The notes under the pieces were generated by a model, which saw nothing but the letters and a program-made list of their open reading frames with translations, searched no databases and was not told the DNA's origin. 64,000 bases of DNA from Coriaria nepalensis. Lineage: Eukaryota > Streptophyta > Magnoliopsida > Cucurbitales > Coriariaceae. Numbering within the stretch: position 1 is the first letter of the stretch; each line of letters starts with the position of its first letter. The translations under genes were made by a program, and so were the position numbers. The DNA lies in assembly GCA_027186245.1 (NCBI GenBank), contig CP114487.1:10411001-10475000 (forward strand). Direction: 5' to 3'. Positions 12,001 through 23,509 of the stretch are shown in pieces.

Positions 12001-13011
12001 ATGGATGTGGAACAGGCAGAGATGCAGTTTCTAGGGCTCTTTGGAATCTACAAAGAGTCATTCAAGATGATGTTCTCATGGAGAAGAATCTTCAGCCAGA
12101 TCACCTTTACCTTAATCTTCCCTCTAACTTTCATCTTCTTAGCCCACATCCAAGTCTCCAACGTCATCTCCAAGAACATCGACCATAACCAAATCGATCT
12201 CGAAGGAACACAACCCGGCACTTCTCAATATAACAGGCTATCTGACCTTGTCACCTCAGAAGTCACCTACTTATGGCTCTTCAAAGCTGTCTACTTAACT
12301 TTCGTCCTCGTCTTCTCTCTTCTCTCCACGGCTGCAATCGTTTACACGATCGCCTGTATTTACACGGGCCGGGAAATCACGTTCAAGAAGATCATGAGCG
12401 TCGTGCCGCGGGTTTGGAAGCGACTTATGGTCACCTTTCTGTGTCTATTTGCTTCCTACTTTGCTTATAACATTGTATCTGTGCTGCTAATATTCATTTG
12501 GGCCATGTTGGTGGGGTTTGCATGGAGTCAGAAGGCTTTTCTTACTAGCATTCTTGTGTTCCTTGGAGTTTACTTTGTGGGGCTTCTTTACATGGCAATC
12601 ATATGGCAATTGGCTAGTGTGATATCTGTGTTGGAAGATGTTTGTGGGTTCAAAGCAATGATGAAAAGCAAGCAATTGCTGAAGGGAAAGATGTGGACGG
12701 CTATTTTTCTTTTAGTTTTGGTCAGTTTTCCGATGACAGCGGTTCAATCTGGATTCGAGAAGCTTGTTGTCTACGGATATTCATTTGGCATGGCGCGTAG
12801 AGCGTTTTATGGTGTTATCTGCTTCCTGTTACTGTTTACGGTGATCTTGTTGGGACATGTGGTGGAGACCGTGTTCTATTTTGTGTGCAAATCGTATCAT
12901 CATGAGAATATCGACAAGTCGGCTCTGTCGGATCATCTTCAGGTTTATTTGCTCGCCGAATACATACCCTTGAAGAGCAAGGACCTTCAACTTGAGCAAT
13001 TCCATGTTTGA
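12001..13011 (+). CDS. Plant multi-pass membrane protein (At1g31130/At4g19950 family)
   Basis: Single-exon frame of 336 aa from the first ATG of the leader. Hydrophobic stretches at about 30-52, 92-122, 143-175, 180-212, 232-250 and 268-298 suggest six membrane spans. The N-terminal motif MQFLGLFGIYKESFKMMFSW and the charged segment YTGREITFKKIMSVVPRVWKRL between spans are characteristic of an uncharacterised plant membrane-protein family, whose members in databases often carry the inherited and uninformative label polyadenylate-binding protein 1-B-binding protein. No catalytic motif is visible, there is no cleavable signal peptide, and both ends look cytosolic. Codon use is more GC-rich than the surrounding spacer. 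I can name the family but not a biochemical function. Confidence 0.88.
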   Translation: MDVEQAEMQFLGLFGIYKESFKMMFSWRRIFSQITFTLIFPLTFIFLAHIQVSNVISKNIDHNQIDLEGTQPGTSQYNRLSDLVTSEVTYLWLFKAVYLTFVLVFSLLSTAAIVYTIACIYTGREITFKKIMSVVPRVWKRLMVTFLCLFASYFAYNIVSVLLIFIWAMLVGFAWSQKAFLTSILVFLGVYFVGLLYMAIIWQLASVISVLEDVCGFKAMMKSKQLLKGKMWTAIFLLVLVSFPMTAVQSGFEKLVVYGYSFGMARRAFYGVICFLLLFTVILLGHVVETVFYFVCKSYHHENIDKSALSDHLQVYLLAEYIPLKSKDLQLEQFHV

Positions 13012-13393
13012 TATATGTCATACGTGCTTGTAATAATACTAATATATACTATATATTATATAATTTAAAGCTTTAAGCCATAGATGTATATTGGATGATT
13101 AGTTACTTGTGATTTGTCAAATGGTTAGAATGCATGAGAAGCTTCACAACTACTGGCATGGCTAGCTAGGTATGGAGTACTATGGACCCATAATTTTATC
13201 GAGCTTACCAAAGTAATTATGACGAGATAATGTGAAGATGATATGAAAAATTAAAAACTGTTTAAGACTTTAAACAAAGTGTACATATAGAAAATTCTAT
13301 TCCTAAATAATAATATGACAATGATTTGAAAATAAATATGGACTTGACTTTTTCTTTGGATGCTCAAAACTATCAAAATCAGGAAGTCCATAA

Positions 13394-13517
13394 GAACTAT
13401 TATAAGATTTAAGGTTAGTATCTAAACCCATCAACTAACTCTAGTCAATAATTAAGAATTATTATAAGATTTAAGGTTAGTATCTAAACCCATAAACTAA
13501 CTCTAGTCAACAATTAA
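13394..13517. repeat. 62-bp direct tandem duplication, two copies
   Basis: TATTATAAGATTTAAGG starts at 13398 and again at 13460, and the following TTAGTATCTAAACCCATMAACTAACTC is nearly identical in both copies; a few point differences show it is not brand new. Confidence 0.9.
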
Positions 13518-13944
13518 AATAAATAAATCTATAATAAACCATCACAAATTCTCAATCAAAGAAACACCTAAACAAACGATAATCTAATATATTATATCAC
13601 GTATTTACTACAATCTAATTATTGCATTCTTAATCTTTTATTACTTTTATTTTTTCTTATTAATTAATTTATTTCCTTATATACTCCTTTTTTTTTGTGG
13701 ACAAATTAGAGAAAAAAATCCGGTCTAGTTATTTGGGAAAAATATATATCAAAATAATTCTTTTTTTTTTTTTTTATAAAAAAAATTGAACAAAACGATT
13801 TGATTTTTTCGTGAGATATATAAATCGAATCAATTTAATTATTCATAAAAAATCCAATTAGATCGATATAATACTTAATAAAAAATAGTATCCGACTCAT
13901 TAGGTTTTTCCTTGCAAAAAAATTGGATCGATCCCATTCATCCT

Positions 13945-14115
13945 CTTTTTCATAATGAGAATTGAGGAAGATGAACAAAAAAAGAAATAAAAAATATAGA
14001 ACCCGACCTCCTTTGTTGGAGGTCGTTGAACCCGCTGTTGGAGTTTGGGTTATGTAATTGTTGTTGTTGTTTTTTTTTTCTTTCAAGTTCATCTTCCTCG
14101 ATCATTATGAAAAAG
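13945..14115. repeat. Nested inverted repeat (foldback) upstream of PP2C
   Basis: Outer arms: 13945-13976 and 14087-14115 share CTTTTTCATAATGA and GAGGAAGATGAAC in opposite orientation. Between them is a second perfect small hairpin, GACCTCC-TTTGTT-GGAGGTC (about 14008-14027). The region sits about 400 bp before the PP2C ATG and could lie in its promoter. Confidence 0.75.
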
Positions 14116-14498
14116 AATTTAATCATAAATTTAAAAAAGAAAAGGAAAGAAGAAGAAAAAAAAAAAGAAGGATTCCTCACTCCCTTCGCTACATATAAAA
14201 ACTGAACATATACCCAAACAATAAATAATATAATATATAATATAAAAATCATTATTTTCTTCGCTCTTTCTCGTACGAAACCCACCTCGGCACCCCCGGT
14301 TGTTAACCGCCGTGAGGTCCCCTCGTCGCAGCAAATCTGACGGATTCACAGTCCGACGAATCCTCAGCCTCTGTTCCCCCATGTGGGGATGCCTATCAAG
14401 AGGCTCCACCTACATCTCAACCACCACTCTCACCGTTGCCGGCTGAACCGCAGCTGACTTCTCCATCAGCCCTACCGCCGGTAGTTCGGGACATCATA

Positions 14499-16383
14499 AT
14501 GTCTTCTAGGGATCTAGATTCCCTCTTCAGTGGCGGCGGTATCAGGTTTTTTTCCTTTTCATTCTTACGATCGTCGGTTTTGAGATTCTTCAGCTTGTAT
14601 AATTTGGTGGATCTCTGTGTGATATATATAGCATGAGATTAGAATGGTTTGGATTAGGCTGCATACGTTTTCGTTCCGGTGAAATTATATGTAGCTTTTG
14701 GATTCATGATCTTAGTATCTGTCTTTTTTGGAGTGGTTTTAGACAGTTTATTACCTAGTAATAGAGAGTATGATAAGATTGTTAATTCTAAGATCTTATC
14801 TTAGTAGTTTTTATTCATTTTTTTGCAAAGGGGACTCCTTTAGGTTCATCTGGAGGAAGTTCTTTGATATAAGGGGCTCACATGTGTAATATTTTTCTCT
14901 GAACTTTCAAGCTTTCTGACTGGGAGCCGGAATGGAAAGTTCAGCTATGGCTATTCCAGTTTCAAGGGTAAAAGATCTTCAATGGAGGATTACTTTGAGA
15001 CAAAAGTTTCAGAGATTGATGGCCAGATGGTCGCCTTTTTTGGAGTTTTTGATGGTATGTCCTAGGTTTTCAGTATCTCTTCCTAGCTCGCGATAATAAG
15101 GTTTTTTTGGGTACATAATTTACAATGAACAGATATATATATATATCTGTTGTTTGAAAAACTTTCTGTTCAAAGAATTGAGGACCTTAAATCCTTTCTG
15201 TATAGTTTCATTTCTTGTGTCTAAATCTCTTCTAAAGCGGATGCTGGAAATAATTTAGGTCATGGAGGCTCCAGAACAGCAGAATACCTCAAAAAAAACC
15301 TTTTCAAGAATTTAAGTAGCCATCCTGAGTTTATCACAGATACGAAGACAGCTATTGGTAAGAAACTGGTGGATTTATAGGTGTTCCAATTTTATCATCT
15401 CAGAACTTATGTAACTAATTTGTTCCTGTGGATGACAACTATTTATATTGCAGTGGAGGTGTTTAGAAAGACAGATGCTGATTACCTCGATGAAGAAAAA
15501 GGACAGCAAAAAGATGCTGGGTCAACTGCATCCACTGCTCTCTTAGTTGGGGACCGCCTCCTAGTCGCTAATGTTGGTGATTCCAGAGTCGTTGCCTCTC
15601 GAGGTGGTTCAGGTAGATTTTTTATAAGAACGAGTTTTTCTCTGTTCCCCAGTCTTATTTCAACTTTATGTGGCTTTGTGGATCTATCTCTTTCACATGT
15701 TATTTAGAATTACATGACTGGCAGGCTACAAAAACTGTAACATTTTTTGCCGAAACATAAGAAAGCTTTCCGTGTTTGCTTTGTTATCCACCTTCTTGAC
15801 CATTTATAGGAAAATCAATTAATATTCTGCCACCTGGATATGTATGGCCTGTAATTGCTCGATAATAGCTTCTTTTTCCCTGGACCCTGCAGCTATTCCG
15901 CTATCAATTGATCATAAACCTGATAGGTCCGATGAACGGGAAAGGATTGAACAGGCTGGAGGTTTTATTATTTGGGCAGGTAAATTCCACATCCTTACTT
16001 ACACTAGTACCCCTGATATTTTCCAAATCAAGTTATAACATAAGTATGTTTTCAAAGTCTAAAATGGTTCAATTGATTATTGGTCTATAGGAACGTGGCG
16101 TGTGGGAGGGATTCTTGCTGTTTCTCGGGCCTTTGGAGACAAGTTATTGAAGCCGTATGTGGTTGCAGAACCAGAGATTCAAGAGGAAGAAATTCATGGC
16201 GTAGATTTTATAATTATTGCTAGTGATGGGCTTTGGAATGTGATATCGAATAAGGATGCAGTAGGTTTAGTGCAAGATATACAAGATACGGAAGTTGCAT
16301 CAAGAAAGCTAACAGAAGCAGCTTATTCGCGAGGGAGTTCCGACAACATTACATGTGTTGTTGTCCGATTCGATTTAGCCTGA
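14499..16383 (+). CDS. Protein phosphatase 2C (PP2C11/At1g43900-like)
   Basis: Six exons: 14499-14545, 14912-15054, 15259-15357, 15454-15612, 15893-15979, 16091-16383; all GT-AG and in phase, giving 275 aa. This is a nearly pure catalytic domain of the plant PPM family, which removes phosphate from Ser/Thr using two metal ions. Visible motifs: [11 protein letters not shown] (residues 35-45), GVFDGHGG (60-67, metal-binding Asp), [67 protein letters not shown] (Asp of the third metal site; WN instead of WD is normal for this clade), and [14 protein letters not shown]. No targeting or membrane segment, so cytosolic or nuclear. ATG 14499 is the first in-frame ATG, but the frame stays open 61 codons upstream without ATG (14316-14498). 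Confidence 0.92.
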
Positions 16384-16890
16384 AGCATACTCGGTAAGAG
16401 ACTGAGCTGTCATTAATGTTTGCAGTCTTCAATCTTTAACCTTTAAACATTGGAAAAGTTCAAATATCTAAAGTTGCTGCTTTTCCTCATTCTGTGAAAT
16501 TGGCGCAGGGTTGCTCGAGTTCTAGAAGTAGCAGCTCGTGACTGAAAGAAAGTTTCCATCATGAATTTTTTGCCCTTTCATTTATTGATTTTCATTAGTT
16601 ATGTTTTGAAGAAACATTAGTTTGTAGTTTGACAAGGTAACAGACGACATAGGTTTCTTCCAACCTGCAACAGACGAGGCTTTGTGATATGATAGATGTG
16701 TAATGTGTTCGATTTGTTACAGCATGGTGTTTATCATGTCAATAGTTAAGCATGACATTAAAGCGTCTCTTAAACAGCTTTATTTGGTCCAGAGAATTTC
16801 TTTAAGTGGGCCGAGTTGTATTTCGATTCCTGTTAATCACATATATTATTAATGTATAATATATGATGTAATGTAATAATGGGATAAATT
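16384..16890 (+). other. PP2C 3' UTR and spacer
   Basis: Transcribed-looking, moderately GC-rich sequence directly after the PP2C stop, including a possible 3' UTR intron-like AG at 16509. No open frame of note. Ends at the transposon-like element. Confidence 0.5.
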
Positions 16891-17634
16891 AGAGATGGCA
16901 AAATGGGCCACCTGGCTCGGTTCGGCCTCTTCATGGTTTTTCATTATTTAGGGTCGGGTCGGGCTGAGCCCGAAAAAATAGGGTTGGATTGAGTTTGGTT
17001 CGTTTTTAAAATATATGTTTAAGTTTAGCCTGGAAAGTTTTTGAGTTTATTTCGGACCCATCCGGACTTGAAATGGGTCACTAAGCTTAAATTGAGTCTG
17101 ACTTTTTTAAAATAAAATATTTATAATAAAATATTATTAAAATAAATAAGATTATTTGAGATTTTGAATTCTAAGAATAATCTACTTAACAAGAAGTTCA
17201 TAAAATAATCCAAATAAAATTATTAAATTGAATCATCAAAATTTATAATCAAATAATTAATAATATATCAAATTATCAAATTGATTAATTATCGAATAAG
17301 TAAGAATCTAAGAGTATCTCAAATAAAAAATAAATTTTTAGTCAAATAAAGACTTTATTACATATTATTAAATAATTGATCTGTCAAAAAAATTTTATAA
17401 TTTAAAAAAAAAAAAACGAACCTTACAATAAAAATATAAAAAAAAAATTATAATAAAAATTTATTAGGCCAAACCCAGACTACACCAAATCTCATGCTCT
17501 TCCGGGCTGGGACAGTACAATAAACTTAGAAATTTTATCTAAGTTCAAGCTCTCGTATCTAAGTCAGACTTAGAACAAATTTTTTACCCGAATTATAGGC
17601 CAGATTGAAAAACTCGGCCCATTTTAACTCGTCT
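16891..17634. mobile_element. Non-autonomous DNA transposon candidate (hAT-like)
   Basis: The left end AGAGATGGCAAAATGGGCC and the reverse complement of the right end AGACGAGTTAAAATGGGCC form imperfect terminal repeats. The subterminal parts are G/C-rich with GGGTCGGGTCGGGCTGAGCCCG-like strings and their counterparts, while the middle is very AT-rich and non-coding. This architecture recurs in plant short hAT-like elements. A clear 8-bp target duplication could not be seen, so assignment is tentative. Confidence 0.5.
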
Positions 17635-17783
17635 ATATATAAATCGTCTTAATTCATCTAATAGTTTCTCAATTTTAACCATTATTTGTTCTAAATTACA
17701 GTCTCAAGTCAAATACTAATTTACTTTCAAGGAATCAACATTCCATTCCATAAACGATTAGGGCTGGCCCTTCTTGGCTGTGT

Positions 17784-17858
17784 ATGCTAGTTTGGCGGGC
17801 GTTGAGAGGAGTAAACTACTGCCTACTAACGCCATGGGAAGAAGAGAAACGGAGCTGA
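17784..17858 (+). other. Possible upstream ORF overlapping the RH29 start
   Basis: ATG at 17784 opens a 24-codon frame, out of frame with the helicase, that ends at TGA 17856-17858, past the helicase ATG at 17834. If the leader begins upstream of 17784, ribosomes would meet this ATG first, which would lower helicase translation. Whether it is in the mRNA is unknown. Confidence 0.35.
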
Positions 17859-20800
17859 AGAAGAAGGCGCAGCTGAAGAAGAAGGCCAAATCTGGCGGCT
17901 TCGAGTCCTTAGCTCTCAGTCCCAATGTCTTCCGCGGAATCAAACGCAAGGGCTACCAGGTGCCAACCCCGATTCAGAGGAAGACCATGCCCATCATACT
18001 CTCCGGCGTCGACGTCGTCGCCATGGCTCGAACTGGTTCTGGTAAGACTGCCGCCTTTCTCATCCCCATGCTGCAGCGATTGAGTCAGCACGTCCCTCAA
18101 GGTGGAGTTAGGGCTCTTATTCTGTCCCCTTCTAGAGAATTAGCGCTTCAGACCCTCAAATTCACCAAGGAGCTCGGAAGATTCACAGGTCATTTATTTT
18201 TCCTTATATACTTTAGAAAGGGAACTCTCAATTTAATTTCCGTCTTTTTAACTTGAAATGTTTCACAGATAGTTAACAAATAGAGCTGCTGTGAAGTTTT
18301 CAATTAATACTGTTATCATTTTCGTTTAGATCTTCGAGTTAGTTTATTGGTGGGTGGTGAAAGCATGGAAAGCCAATTTGAAGAACTAGCACAGAATCCG
18401 GATATTGTAATAGCAACTCCCGGAAGGCTAATGCACCATTTGTCTGAGGTTGATGACATGTCTTTGCGTACAGTGGAATATGTTGTATTTGACGAAGCTG
18501 ACCGCCTCTTTGAATCGGGTTTTAGTGAACAGCTGCATAAAATTCTTTCACAGTTGAGTGAAAATCGACAAACCTTGCTTTTCAGTGCAACATTACCTAG
18601 TGTTCTAGCCGAGTTTGCCAAGGCCGGTTTGCGTGATCCTCAGCTTGTTCGGCTTGATTTGGAGACTAAGATTAGCCCGGATTTGAAGCTTGTGTTTTTC
18701 ACCTTAAGACAGGAAGAGAAGTATGCAGCACTATTATATTTGTTAAGGGAACAAATCACTTCTGATCAGCAGACGTTAATTTTTGTGGCTACAAAACATC
18801 ATGTTGAGTTCCTCAATATCTTGTTTAGATTGGAAGGTATTGAGCCTTCTGTATGCTATGGTGAGATGGATCAAGATGCTCGCAAGATTCATATAGCAAG
18901 GTTTAGAGCAAGAAAAACAATGTCACTAATTGTGACTGATGTTGCAGCTAGAGGTATTGACATTCCATTACTTGATAATGTTATCAACTGGGACTTCCCT
19001 CCGAAGCCTAAAATATTTGTTCATCGAGTTGGCCGAGCTGCAAGGGCTGGTCGAACCGGTACTGCCTTTTCTTTTGTGACATCTGAAGATATGCCTTTCA
19101 TGTTAGATCTGCATTTATTTCTCTCAAAACCGATCAGGGCTGCACCTTCTGAGGAGGAGCTTTTGACAGATAGGGATAGTGTATTGTCTAAAATGGAGCA
19201 AGCAATTGCAAACGGAGAAAGTGTCTATGGGCGTTTTCCCCAAACTGTCATCGACCTTGCATCAGATAGAATTCGAGAAACTATTGATTCTTCCGCTGAT
19301 TTAACAGCATTGTTGAGTGCTTGTAAGAATGGGTTTCGTTTGTATTCAAAGACAAAGCCATCCCCTTCAAGGGAGTCCGTTAAAAGAGCAAAGGATCTAC
19401 CCTGTGAAGGGCTGCATCCAATATTCAAAAATGTACTTGAAGGTGGTGAATTGATGGCATTGGCTTTCTCAGAGCGACTGAAAACATTTAGGTCAGTGAT
19501 GATTGCCATCATTGTTTCATCATCTTTAGTTTCAATAATTGTACATGTTAACAAATGTTTCTTAATATTGGTAAATGGTGATCATGAAATATTTCATTTA
19601 CCCCAGGCCCAAGCAGACTATTCTGGAAGCTGAAGGAGAAGCTGCTAAATCAAAACATGCTAAGGTAGATACATTTCAGCATGGTCTAATGTGTGTAGGT
19701 TTAGTTGTAGAGAGTGAAATGTGGATAGAATAGCAACGCTGGTGACATGTCCTATGGAAGGATTTAAGTTTGTGATATGATTGCAGGGTCCTTCAGGTCA
19801 ATGGGTTGATGTTATGAAGAAAAAAAGATTCGTTCATGAAGAAATTATTAAATTAGTACAGCAGCAGCGCTCTGATAGCCAAGTAGAGAAGGTAAACTTA
19901 TCTCAGTTTTGATGTACATGGGGTTCATTTAAAACTTCCAGATTGAGAAATAACATGAATTTCTAAAACTTTTAAGGTCTGGTTTCAAAGTTCGATTGCT
20001 TACAATTTTTTGCTTATACATGAATAATTCTCTTGATAATTCTAGGAAGTCGAGCCTGAAATCACTTCTTCAAAGGACAAGGAGAAAAAAGGTTTGTCCT
20101 TACTGATAGTTATTGTTTGCTCTTCTCAATTTGATTACTCTCTTTCTCCCTTTCTAGAATTGTCTTATGATGTCCTGTTTACTATGTCATGCTCTTTGTC
20201 AAACATGTAACTCTTGAATCAAGTTATATGGATATCGACAATTTGGCCCCTCCCGTTATTACTTCTCTCACAAACATTTCTGCTTCGCCGAGTTGTCTTC
20301 TAGGAATATGCGCCATTGAGTTTAGCTGAATTTTATATAAACTGCAAACGGAAGATAGTGCATGCATGTGGATGTGTCTTGAGTCACTTACATGTGGTTT
20401 TATTTACTACTAAATAATTTTCTTGGACTGATTATTGATAATCGGTTCTGCTTTCTTCCTTAAAAGCACGTGGATCAAAAAGAAAGATAGCGAGTTTCAA
20501 AGATGAAGAATACTTCATCAGCTCAGTCCCAACCAATCATGTATGTCATCTGCATTTTATAACTTGTATTTAAGCTGCTTTTTATTTGATGTCTGTTATT
20601 TCATTGGCCGGTCCTATCTATGTTTTTTTTTCCTTCATTTTGCGGTGCAATTTTTGCATTAGGCTTGATCTTGAAAATTAATAGCTAACTCTTGACATTG
20701 AACTTCGGTATCATATTCAGCATATGGAAGCAGGACTTACTGTTAGAGGTGATCGAGGCTTTGGAACGAATAGGTAATTCAAAGTTTGAACATTAAATGT

Positions 20801-21728
20801 AAATTACTCTTGCAGTTAAGTAATGTGTAATTAGAATAATGCAAATGAATTGACATGAGTAATTATCTTATCAACATTTGTATTCCATTAATATAATTAT
20901 TTTTTCTTCAAGGTTGGAAAGTGCTGTTCTAGACTTAGTTGCAGATGACAGTTCTGGAATGAAGAAGCAGAAATCTGTCTTTCATTGGGACAAGGTACTT
21001 GAAAATTTTGAATACAAATTATATTATATCAATTTGACCCACGTTATTTCTCTTTAACCTCATGGACCTTCCTGGTGACAGAGAAGTAAAAAGTACATCA
21101 AACTGAACAATGGTGAGCATGTGACAGCTAGCGGAAAGGTACTATATTCTATGTGCCCCTTTTGTAATACCTTTCTCTTTTGCTATACTTGTGATTTCTT
21201 CCGATATCACAAAATTTAAAAGGTGTTTCCTTATATCAATATACTATTATTCTACTGGCGCATGTAGATTAAGACAGAGAGTGGTGCAAAATTAAAGACT
21301 AACAAGACGGGAATATACAAGAAATGGCAAGCACGGTCACACAATAAGATCTCGCTTAACGGGACAAATAGTGAAGGAAATGCTGATACCTCCATGAACA
21401 ATCCAGGTAAATGCTCCAACTTGTAAAAAGTTTGTGATGTTATGGTTTAGTAGTTGTAACACGTAAGAGGACTCTTGATCACTCGTTTCTACTTTTGAAT
21501 CTGGTTGCAGGAGACAGGCGATTAACCGGATATAAGAGAAACTTCAAGGGAGGCAAGAAGCAGAACGAAGTTCCCAATTCTCATGTCCGGTCAGAAGTAA
21601 AAAATCTCGAACAGATTCGTAAAGAAAGGCAGAAGAAGGCTAGTAGAATGGCTCACACAAATAGCAAATCTAAAGCGAAGGGTAAAAATATGGGAAGGAA
21701 AGGAAAGAAAGGGAAGCCAAGGAAGTAA
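17834..21728 (+). CDS. RH29: DEAD-box ATP-dependent RNA helicase 29 (DDX54/Dbp10 type)
   Basis: Eleven exons: 17834-18188, 18330-19491, 19607-19664, 19787-19891, 20046-20091, 20467-20540, 20721-20773, 20913-20994, 21082-21138, 21268-21406, 21511-21728; 782 aa, all in phase. It unwinds RNA with ATP and is expected in the nucleolus for large-subunit rRNA maturation. Motifs: lysine-rich N-terminus, Q-motif ([12 protein letters not shown], about 32-50), motif I ARTGSGKT (65-72), TPGR, DEAD (173-176), SAT (204-206), [13 protein letters not shown] and [13 protein letters not shown]. The C-terminal DBP10CT-type region holds [30 protein letters not shown] and [19 protein letters not shown], which separates this family from other DEAD proteins. 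The last 40 residues are Lys/Arg-rich. Slightly shorter than Arabidopsis RH29 (about 845 aa), lacking its Gly/Arg tail. Polyadenylation signal AATAAA at about 21780. Converges with the SKP2-like gene 330 bp away. Confidence 0.93.
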
Positions 21729-22056
21729 GACAAAGCGAAGTGTCATTTCGGACGTCAAGAAGAGATTTAAGAATCGTGAAATAAACGTTGATGACCAATT
21801 TTGTTGCAGTTAGTACATGTTTTGTTTGTACGGGGATGAATTTCTTACGCAATTATTCAATTCAGAATCATAGAAACCTTTTTTTTTTCAGGTCTCTGCA
21901 TCAGGACTCATTATAAATCAAATGCGCGTAAACAAGAAACGATGATGCCTTTTCACACATGAACTATATGCAGTGAAGTTATCTTTTTATACAAAGCCAT
22001 TGTTCTCTTCACTTCATTTTCTGCTTGAACAAGCTAAACAGGTTCTCTTAAATCTC

Positions 22057-23509
22057 TCAGCGATGTAAAGTCCTAGTAGAACGATGAGCCTGAACTACAC
22101 AGGCACAGTGCACAGAAGTCAAGCTCAAACACCCACTCATTATAAGAGAATGCCTTCCAGAGCAAGTATGAAGTCCGGGAAATGAATCACACAATGCCTG
22201 AACTGCAGGAGGAGTTAGTGCCGTACACTGACTTATATTCAAAGTCTTTAGCCCATCAAAATCACTGTCACTTCTTTTAACTAACGGCCCCCACCTTGCC
22301 GATGGTGGGTCCTTCTTCTTTGCCCAACTGTTGTGGGCCAACGAATACATGACTCGATCCGTTATGTTTTGACAGTAGTACAAGCCCAACGAGCTAAGAT
22401 GCGGACACCCATTCACCACAGCAACCACACTATCATCTGCATTAAACATCATATCACTCAACTTATAATTTAGCCAAATGAACTGCAATTAACCTGTTTC
22501 TATTCACGTACTAAACACCTGTAATTCGGACACATCCACATAGGTCGAGCGTTCTTAGATCCGGACAGCCATATGCTAAACTCAATACACCCACATCACT
22601 TATGTTCTCGCACCATCCTAAATTCACAATTTGCAACTCATTGCAATAACGTCCAATCGCCTGCACATATAATTCCAATAAAATTTCTCCAAAAAAAATA
22701 AAATAAAATTGATCTGTATATAGTATATACCAGCAGTGCATGATCAGAAGCGGCTTTGACACAACCGCAAAGGTTGAGGACTTGAAGTTTGGTGCAAAAA
22801 TGGGCCAAGTAGGCGAGAGCAGTGTCACTGAAAGCAGAGCAGCCACTAATGTTGAGTTTGGTAATATCCTTACAGCCGTGGGCCAGAGCATAGAGGGACC
22901 GGTCCGTGAGCTTAAAGCTTTTGCTGAGGTCTAGGACTTGAAGGTCGTGACAGTGAGTGGAGATGGTCTCGACTGCATTGTCTTCGAGCTGTGCTTTGTC
23001 CTGACGGAGTACAAGTGTCTGCAGTTTTGTGAATTTTGGGGTTAGGGAAAGGACCAGGCTGTTCATGTTCTTGTTGCACCTGAGGAAAACAGAGCAAAGA
23101 ACGTTTTAAACTGAAATGTGATGGACCATAAGAAATAAATCCTAAACTTTGATCTTGATTTCACTATGCAGATGCAGATAACAACATTCCTAGAAAGCTA
23201 ACCAAAATAGAATTAAAAATAAATAAATAAACAGAGAGGGGAAGGTGATATGTACCATGATAGAGAGAGAGTGTTGAGGCCTATAGAAATGGCATCTCTC
23301 CAACCACGGCAAACACCAGAAGCTCTAATGACCGTCGGATCATCACTGACAAACTTCAGAATCTGCAGCAAGAGCTCTACCGGGATATCTTTCCAGGAAG
23401 TGACTTCTTCTTCTTCTTCCATTTCCCCTCCTTGACAATCACTAGTATTCATAAGCTTCTCGAAGCACAAGTTCAAGTCTTCAGTCCTCAAATTTTCCTT
23501 ACCCCCCAT
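22057..23509 (-). CDS. F-box/LRR protein, SKP2A/SKP2B type
   Basis: Four exons on the minus strand: 23509-23256, 23079-22731, 22660-22519, 22436-22057; 374 aa (Arabidopsis SKP2A is about 360). F-box at about residues 38-80 (SWKDIPVELLLQILKFVSDDPTVIRASGVCRGWRDA), which binds the SKP1 subunit of an SCF ubiquitin ligase; then about eight leucine-rich repeats of the Cys-containing type (LQVLDLSKSFKLTDRSLYALAHGC, LQVLNLCGCVKAASDHALL, IVNLGWCENISDVGVLSLAYGC, LGLYYCQNITDRVMYSLA). The end CSGRHSLIMSGCLSLTSVHCACVVQAHR is diagnostic of plant SKP2A/B, which degrade cell-cycle regulators (E2Fc/DPb) and in the case of SKP2A bind auxin. ATG 23509 is followed by an acidic stretch. Function is by family. Confidence 0.92.

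Larger units (their letters stand above)
13012..14312. other. Intergenic spacer between membrane-protein and PP2C genes
   Basis: 3' UTR and AT-rich DNA. Contains a 62-bp tandem duplication (13394-13517), poly-T and poly-A runs (13761-13776, 14070-14080, 14152-14166) and a nested inverted repeat (13945-14115). Minus-strand frames in 13835-14409 are repeat-derived low-complexity sequence without family similarity. Confidence 0.65.

Noticed and set aside
13835..14409. Three overlapping minus-strand frames upstream of PP2C
   Set aside because: Low-complexity Phe/Lys runs from poly-A/T and inverted repeats; no family similarity, and mostly non-ATG starts.
22740..22934. Plus-strand frame inside the SKP2-like gene, and similar antisense frames in RH29, E1 alpha, WAK and Copia
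   Set aside because: Antisense shadows of genuine exons without own support.
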